DNA from: Thoreauomyces humboldtii
Taxonomy: Eukaryota; Chytridiomycota; Chytridiomycetes; Spizellomycetales; Powellomycetaceae
Assembly: GCA_027596035.1 (NCBI GenBank)
Contig: JADGJA010000079.1
Location: forward strand, 1-47,885
Length of the DNA stretch: 47,885 nucleotides
Direction: 5' to 3'
The position numbers and the translations under genes were made by a program. The first letter of the stretch is position 1. Every line of letters begins with the position of its first letter. Below, in pieces: positions 44,901 through 47,885 of the stretch. The notes beneath the pieces are model-generated. The model was not told where the DNA came from, did no database searches, and saw nothing but the letters and a program-made list of their open reading frames with translations.

Positions 44901-46310
44901 TTAGATGGACTCAGCGTCGTCAGGGTTGGCAGCGACCACCTCGTCTTCCTCGTCCTCGATGCCTTCCGCCCGACGAGCCAGGAACTTCTGGGAAGTAGGG
45001 CCGAGGGCGGCAAGGTAGGACTGGGGCAAGGAAGCAAGGTTGCCGCCGGTCTTGAGGTTGGCCTTCTTCATTCCCATGGCAGCGATTGCGGGGTCCGTGG
45101 CGAGCGAGTCCTTGGTGGCGACGCCCTGCTGGGTGAGACCGGCGGCAGCGAACTTGGGCGCGAACGAGGCGGCGAGGGCGACGTAGTCGACGTTGGTCAC
45201 GTACGTGTTGGTGAACTGGCGCTTGGCGTTGGGATTGAGGACGACGTTGTACTGGTCGCCCTGGTACACTCCATTGGCACCGGCTCCCTTACCGGCGTCC
45301 AGGCTGGCCTGGGCGGCCTTGTTGGTCTTGATGGCGGCCTTCTCGGCGGTCTTGACGGCTGCCTCGACCTTGCCGCGCATGTTGTTGCGAGCGGCGATGG
45401 TCGCCTTGGGCTCGGCGTCCTTGAGGAGACCACCGTTGCCGGTGAAGGACTGCATCTGGATGCGAGCCGACAGGTTGGGACCGACGAGGTTGGGCTGCTG
45501 GCCGCGGTATCCCGAGTGGGTCGAGTCGATGTGAGCCGTGTCGAACGAGTCGGCGTAGAGGAGAGCGGGCTGGATGGCGACGCTGGACTCGGCGCGGGTT
45601 CGGAGACGGGCGGGAGTGGCGCCGGCGGGTGCGGCTCCGGCGCCGATGACGACGTTGTTGCAGACGGAGTAGGTACGGGGCTCGACCGAGTGCCAGTAGA
45701 GCTGCATGACACATCCGTCCGCGGCAGACGCGCAGAGGTCGGGGAAGTCGGCGGGGATCGTGACGTTGGGACGGTTCTGGCTGAAGCCTCCTCCGCAGTC
45801 AAATCGGGAGATGGGGGCAACCGAGGGGGTTCCGCCGGTCATGTTCATCCAGATGTTGATTTCGCACTCGCCGTCGTGGGGGTTGTTGAACTGAAGGGGG
45901 ATCTCAAAGTTCTGTCCGGGGGTGAGCTCGAAGGTGGGAGGGGTGGCGACATTGGCATCCTGCCTGCAGGGAGTCATGTCGACGGGGGCCTCGAGGTTGG
46001 TGTTACGCTTGTTAGCTTCATTGTCTACGTTGCTGCGAAGGAAGTTATCGTTGTTGTTCTTGGACTGCTTGGCCAGAGCTGCGAATCCGAAGGTGCCCGG
46101 AACCTGGTAGGGGAAGACGGTGGCGTCGGCACGAGCCTGGAGCTTTCCGGCCCCGAACTGCCCGTTTCGACCGTTCTTGAGCGAAGGGTCCTTCTGGATC
46201 TGGGTGTCGAGGAAACCCTTGGCCTCGGTGGATGCGATCCGCATGTCAGCAGCGACAAAGGAGATGGAGGACAGGACGAAGAGGGCAGATGCGATTTTGA
46301 TGGAAGGCAT
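44901..46310 (-). CDS. Secreted protein, probably highly expressed; unknown family
   Basis: Single-exon gene of 469 residues. MPSIKIASALFVLSSISFVA is a clear signal peptide, with cleavage probably before DMRIAS. Residues about 110-240 form a Cys-containing domain: MTPCRQDANVATPPTFELTP, GQNFEIPLQFNNPHDGECEI, RFDCGGGFSQNRPNVTIP, LCASAADGCVMQLYWHSVEP and YSVCNNVVIG. The C..C spacing and the QLYWHSVEPRTYSVC pattern recall beta-sandwich chitin-binding/LPMO-type extracellular domains. The histidine brace is not evident at the predicted mature N-terminus, so I do not call it an LPMO. Residues 290-350 are Ala/Lys-rich helix; the tail is acidic (EGIEDEEDEVVAANPDDAES). Codon choice is extremely biased to C/G-ending codons, which leaves the opposite strand open for 329 codons, as expected of an abundantly expressed gene. 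Function unknown. Confidence 0.88.
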   Translation of the reverse strand: MPSIKIASALFVLSSISFVAADMRIASTEAKGFLDTQIQKDPSLKNGRNGQFGAGKLQARADATVFPYQVPGTFGFAALAKQSKNNNDNFLRSNVDNEANKRNTNLEAPVDMTPCRQDANVATPPTFELTPGQNFEIPLQFNNPHDGECEINIWMNMTGGTPSVAPISRFDCGGGFSQNRPNVTIPADFPDLCASAADGCVMQLYWHSVEPRTYSVCNNVVIGAGAAPAGATPARLRTRAESSVAIQPALLYADSFDTAHIDSTHSGYRGQQPNLVGPNLSARIQMQSFTGNGGLLKDAEPKATIAARNNMRGKVEAAVKTAEKAAIKTNKAAQASLDAGKGAGANGVYQGDQYNVVLNPNAKRQFTNTYVTNVDYVALAASFAPKFAAAGLTQQGVATKDSLATDPAIAAMGMKKANLKTGGNLASLPQSYLAALGPTSQKFLARRAEGIEDEEDEVVAANPDDAESI

Positions 46311-46337
46311 GTTGATATCTGTCGAATGGATTTTGGC

Positions 46338-46430
46338 CGAGGGAGGAGAAAGGCGGAAGAGGAAGGGAAGAGGGAGGAGGGCGGAAAGAGGAGGGAGGAG
46401 GGAGGAGGGAGGAGGAGGAGAGCTGCTGTT
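46338..46430. repeat. Purine tract (CT-rich leader on the coding strand)
   Basis: Nearly pure A/G on the plus strand with repeated GGAGGA/GAGGGA units, so it is a CT-rich tract 30-120 bases upstream of the secreted-protein ATG. CT-rich leaders are typical of strongly expressed fungal genes. Confidence 0.85.
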
Positions 46431-46497
46431 GCGAGTGTGTTGCTGTGTGCGGGTTGCGTGATGAGAAGGCGGAATGGGGAGCCAAACTTGTGCCCAA

Positions 46498-46504
46498 CTT
46501 TATA
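46498..46504 (-). promoter_or_regulatory. TATA-like box of the secreted-protein gene
   Basis: TATAAAG on the minus strand, about 190 bases upstream of the ATG at 46310 and upstream of the CT-rich tract. The order TATA, CT tract, ATG is that of strong fungal promoters. Transcription from this box is inferred. Confidence 0.55.
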
Positions 46505-47145
46505 GTCGACGGGACTGGAAGTGAGTTCCGGTACGAAGTGGAGGACTGTATCACTGTAATACGGTGTTTCGAAGTGGAGTGAGGGGGTTATACAGTAGTT
46601 GAGTAGTAGTAGTCGTTGATGGGTCGAAACCTTCGCGCAATCAAACTTGGAACGGTGTTTCAAAGACAAACTCCTGAAACCGAATATTCATTCGAGGTCT
46701 AGAATGCGCTACCGAGCGACGGCACAACTCCCACCCACAGCAAGAGGATCTGTATTGGCCCTCATAGGTTTGATGCATTGGGGAGAAACGAAGAGAAGAC
46801 AGTTCCAGACGAGACCGCCGCTGCCGGTGCCTCCGCAAATGTACACTGCACAGCGATCCTGAAGGCGAACCGGAGCCGGGGTTGGAGTCGATGGCGATCT
46901 GATTTGCGGTGAGCCCCGCCTCAGCTAACGTTGGGCTTGCCGCGGATCCGTTCGGTGGAGTCACTCGCATCTCATCCTCGCAAGCGGGAGGTACGCTGTC
47001 GGTCTCGTGGAAGGAGGTTAGCCGAAAAATATGATGATGCCTTCTGTCCAGCAGATCGGACACCCACGGCAGTTTCGGCAGACCCTTGTCAGTTCCGCAG
47101 CAGGGCCCTTATCACGCGCATGCTATCTTCTGTCAACAAGAAACT
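46505..47145. other. Intergenic, upstream of the secreted-protein gene
   Basis: About 640 bp with only short unrecognisable frames on both strands. Contains a short TAGTTGAGTAGTAGTAG simple repeat near 46595-46612. Presumed promoter DNA. Confidence 0.45.
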
Positions 47146-47217
47146 GACCACTGTGGCACAGTGGTTAGTGCGCTCCAGCTCACACTGGAGGACACGGGTT
47201 CGAATCCCGTGGGGTCT
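47146..47217 (+). tRNA. tRNA-Val(CAC)-like element, probably defective
   Basis: Both internal Pol III promoter boxes are perfect: A box TGGCACAGTGG (47154-47164) and B box GGTTCGAATCC (47197-47207). D arm (GCAC/GTGC) and T arm (ACGGG/CCCGT) form. The anticodon arm folds as CTCCAG/CTGGAG with loop CTCACA, giving anticodon CAC but only six loop bases. The acceptor strands (GACCACT against GGGGTCT) pair poorly. So it is either a tRNA pseudogene or the head of a tRNA-derived short element. A T6 run at 47358-47363 and a T5 run at 47368 could end a Pol III transcript of about 215 nt. Confidence 0.5.
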
Positions 47218-47372
47218 GGCACTCGGACCAGATAAACTGAGTGAGCCCCAGGGGAGACGTCCTCTGCCAGTCGGCGGGGAAGCACAGGACGGGTTAATGC
47301 AGCTTCGCCGGTCCAAAGCCCGGAAGGCTCAAAGAGGGATGCAGATGGGCCTTGATCTTTTTTCGACTTTTT

Positions 47373-47885
47373 GAGACGTTCAAGGCCCTTCCCTTCCGTA
47401 ACATGCTCGCCGCGATGGACACAGACTGGTTTCCGTTGCCTTGCTCCACATGGAGATTGAGGACCTCCTCTCAGACTTTCGTTGTTTTTGCTCAGACAGC
47501 ACGAGCTTCCGCCTCTGATGAGCGCTGATCCTGATACTTTCAGGGCTCTGATCGAAGACTTTCACTCAACTGGAGCCCACTTGAAGGGAATGCGTTCACC
47601 AGAAGATGTGCTCGAGAAGTTGACGACTGCGCATCAGGGTCGTACCCTAACCCTTTGAAAGTGCTCGACCTTGGCGTGACGGACGGCACCTGGTGAAATT
47701 GGCCGAATAGCGGGAGGATAAGTGATCAGCAGCAGCGGTCTGCAACGGTAGCGAGACGGCAAGCGTAGCAGACAAATAATGCTTGGAAGCAGGTATCTTG
47801 TAGAGCCAGCATTTGTACGCAGGAACAAAAAGTCTTAGGATAATTATGTCTCATTCTTAACTCCGCCCCTGCGCCACCCCCCCCC
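47373..47885. other. Window end; no gene recognised
   Basis: About 510 bp with short frames only. The last ten bases are mostly C. Nothing supports a gene; an exon of a gene lying beyond the window cannot be excluded. Confidence 0.45.

Noticed and set aside
44901..46310. Calling the secreted protein a lytic polysaccharide monooxygenase
   Set aside because: Only a loose cysteine/aromatic pattern is shared; a His at the mature N-terminus, needed for the copper site, is not evident.
45516..46505. 329-codon open frame on the plus strand
   Set aside because: It is the antisense of the secreted-protein gene. The strong C/G-ending codon bias of that gene removes stops on the opposite strand; the translated product is Gly/Val/Glu-rich with no domain.

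Overview
This window is nuclear DNA of a fungus that very probably makes flagellated zoospores (chytrid-like; inference). The evidence is a long run of intron-rich genes with short GT-AG introns (48-103 nt in my models, branch-point-like CTNAN motifs), a Zn2Cys6 transcription factor and yeast-type housekeeping genes. Alongside these sits an apparently intact 22-exon gene for CFAP61, an axonemal protein expected only in organisms with motile flagella. No viral, transposase, CRISPR or bacterial-type operon signal was seen. All exon coordinates were spliced by eye from reading phase, family patterns and GT-AG sites; they are models, not transcript-supported.

Layout. 0.5-8 kb: mitotic B-type cyclin (-), PPWD1-type WD40-cyclophilin (+), single-pass membrane SH3 protein (-). 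8.4-16.5 kb: mitochondrial succinate-semialdehyde dehydrogenase (+), small secreted Cys-rich protein (-), 15-exon ITFG1/TIP-family FG-GAP membrane protein (+), a gene-empty stretch, pterin-4a-carbinolamine dehydratase (-). 16.5-22.4 kb: PRP38 (+), NOSIP (-), Zn2Cys6 regulator (+). 22.6-27.7 kb: CFAP61 (-). 28.6-29.9 kb: a multi-pass membrane protein whose frame looks interrupted (-). 30.7-35.4 kb: kynurenine 3-monooxygenase (+), CWC25 (-), NIF3 (-). 35.6-44.2 kb: VPS27 (+), BUD13 (-), UTP22/Nrap (+). 44.9-46.3 kb: an abundant-looking secreted protein (-). 47.15 kb: a tRNA-Val-like Pol III element.

Functional themes. Five of about 19 genes (PPWD1, PRP38, NOSIP, CWC25, BUD13) belong to spliceosome-associated families, and two of them use very small terminal exons (8 and 9 nt). 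Most genes are divergent or convergent pairs separated by 0.1-1 kb, so bidirectional promoters are likely. SSADH (GABA shunt) and KMO (kynurenine pathway) are amino-acid catabolism enzymes. VPS27 starts the ESCRT pathway and UTP22 acts in 18S rRNA maturation. The most notable contents are CFAP61, the fungal ITFG1 homologue, two unfamiliar secreted proteins and the interrupted membrane-protein gene.
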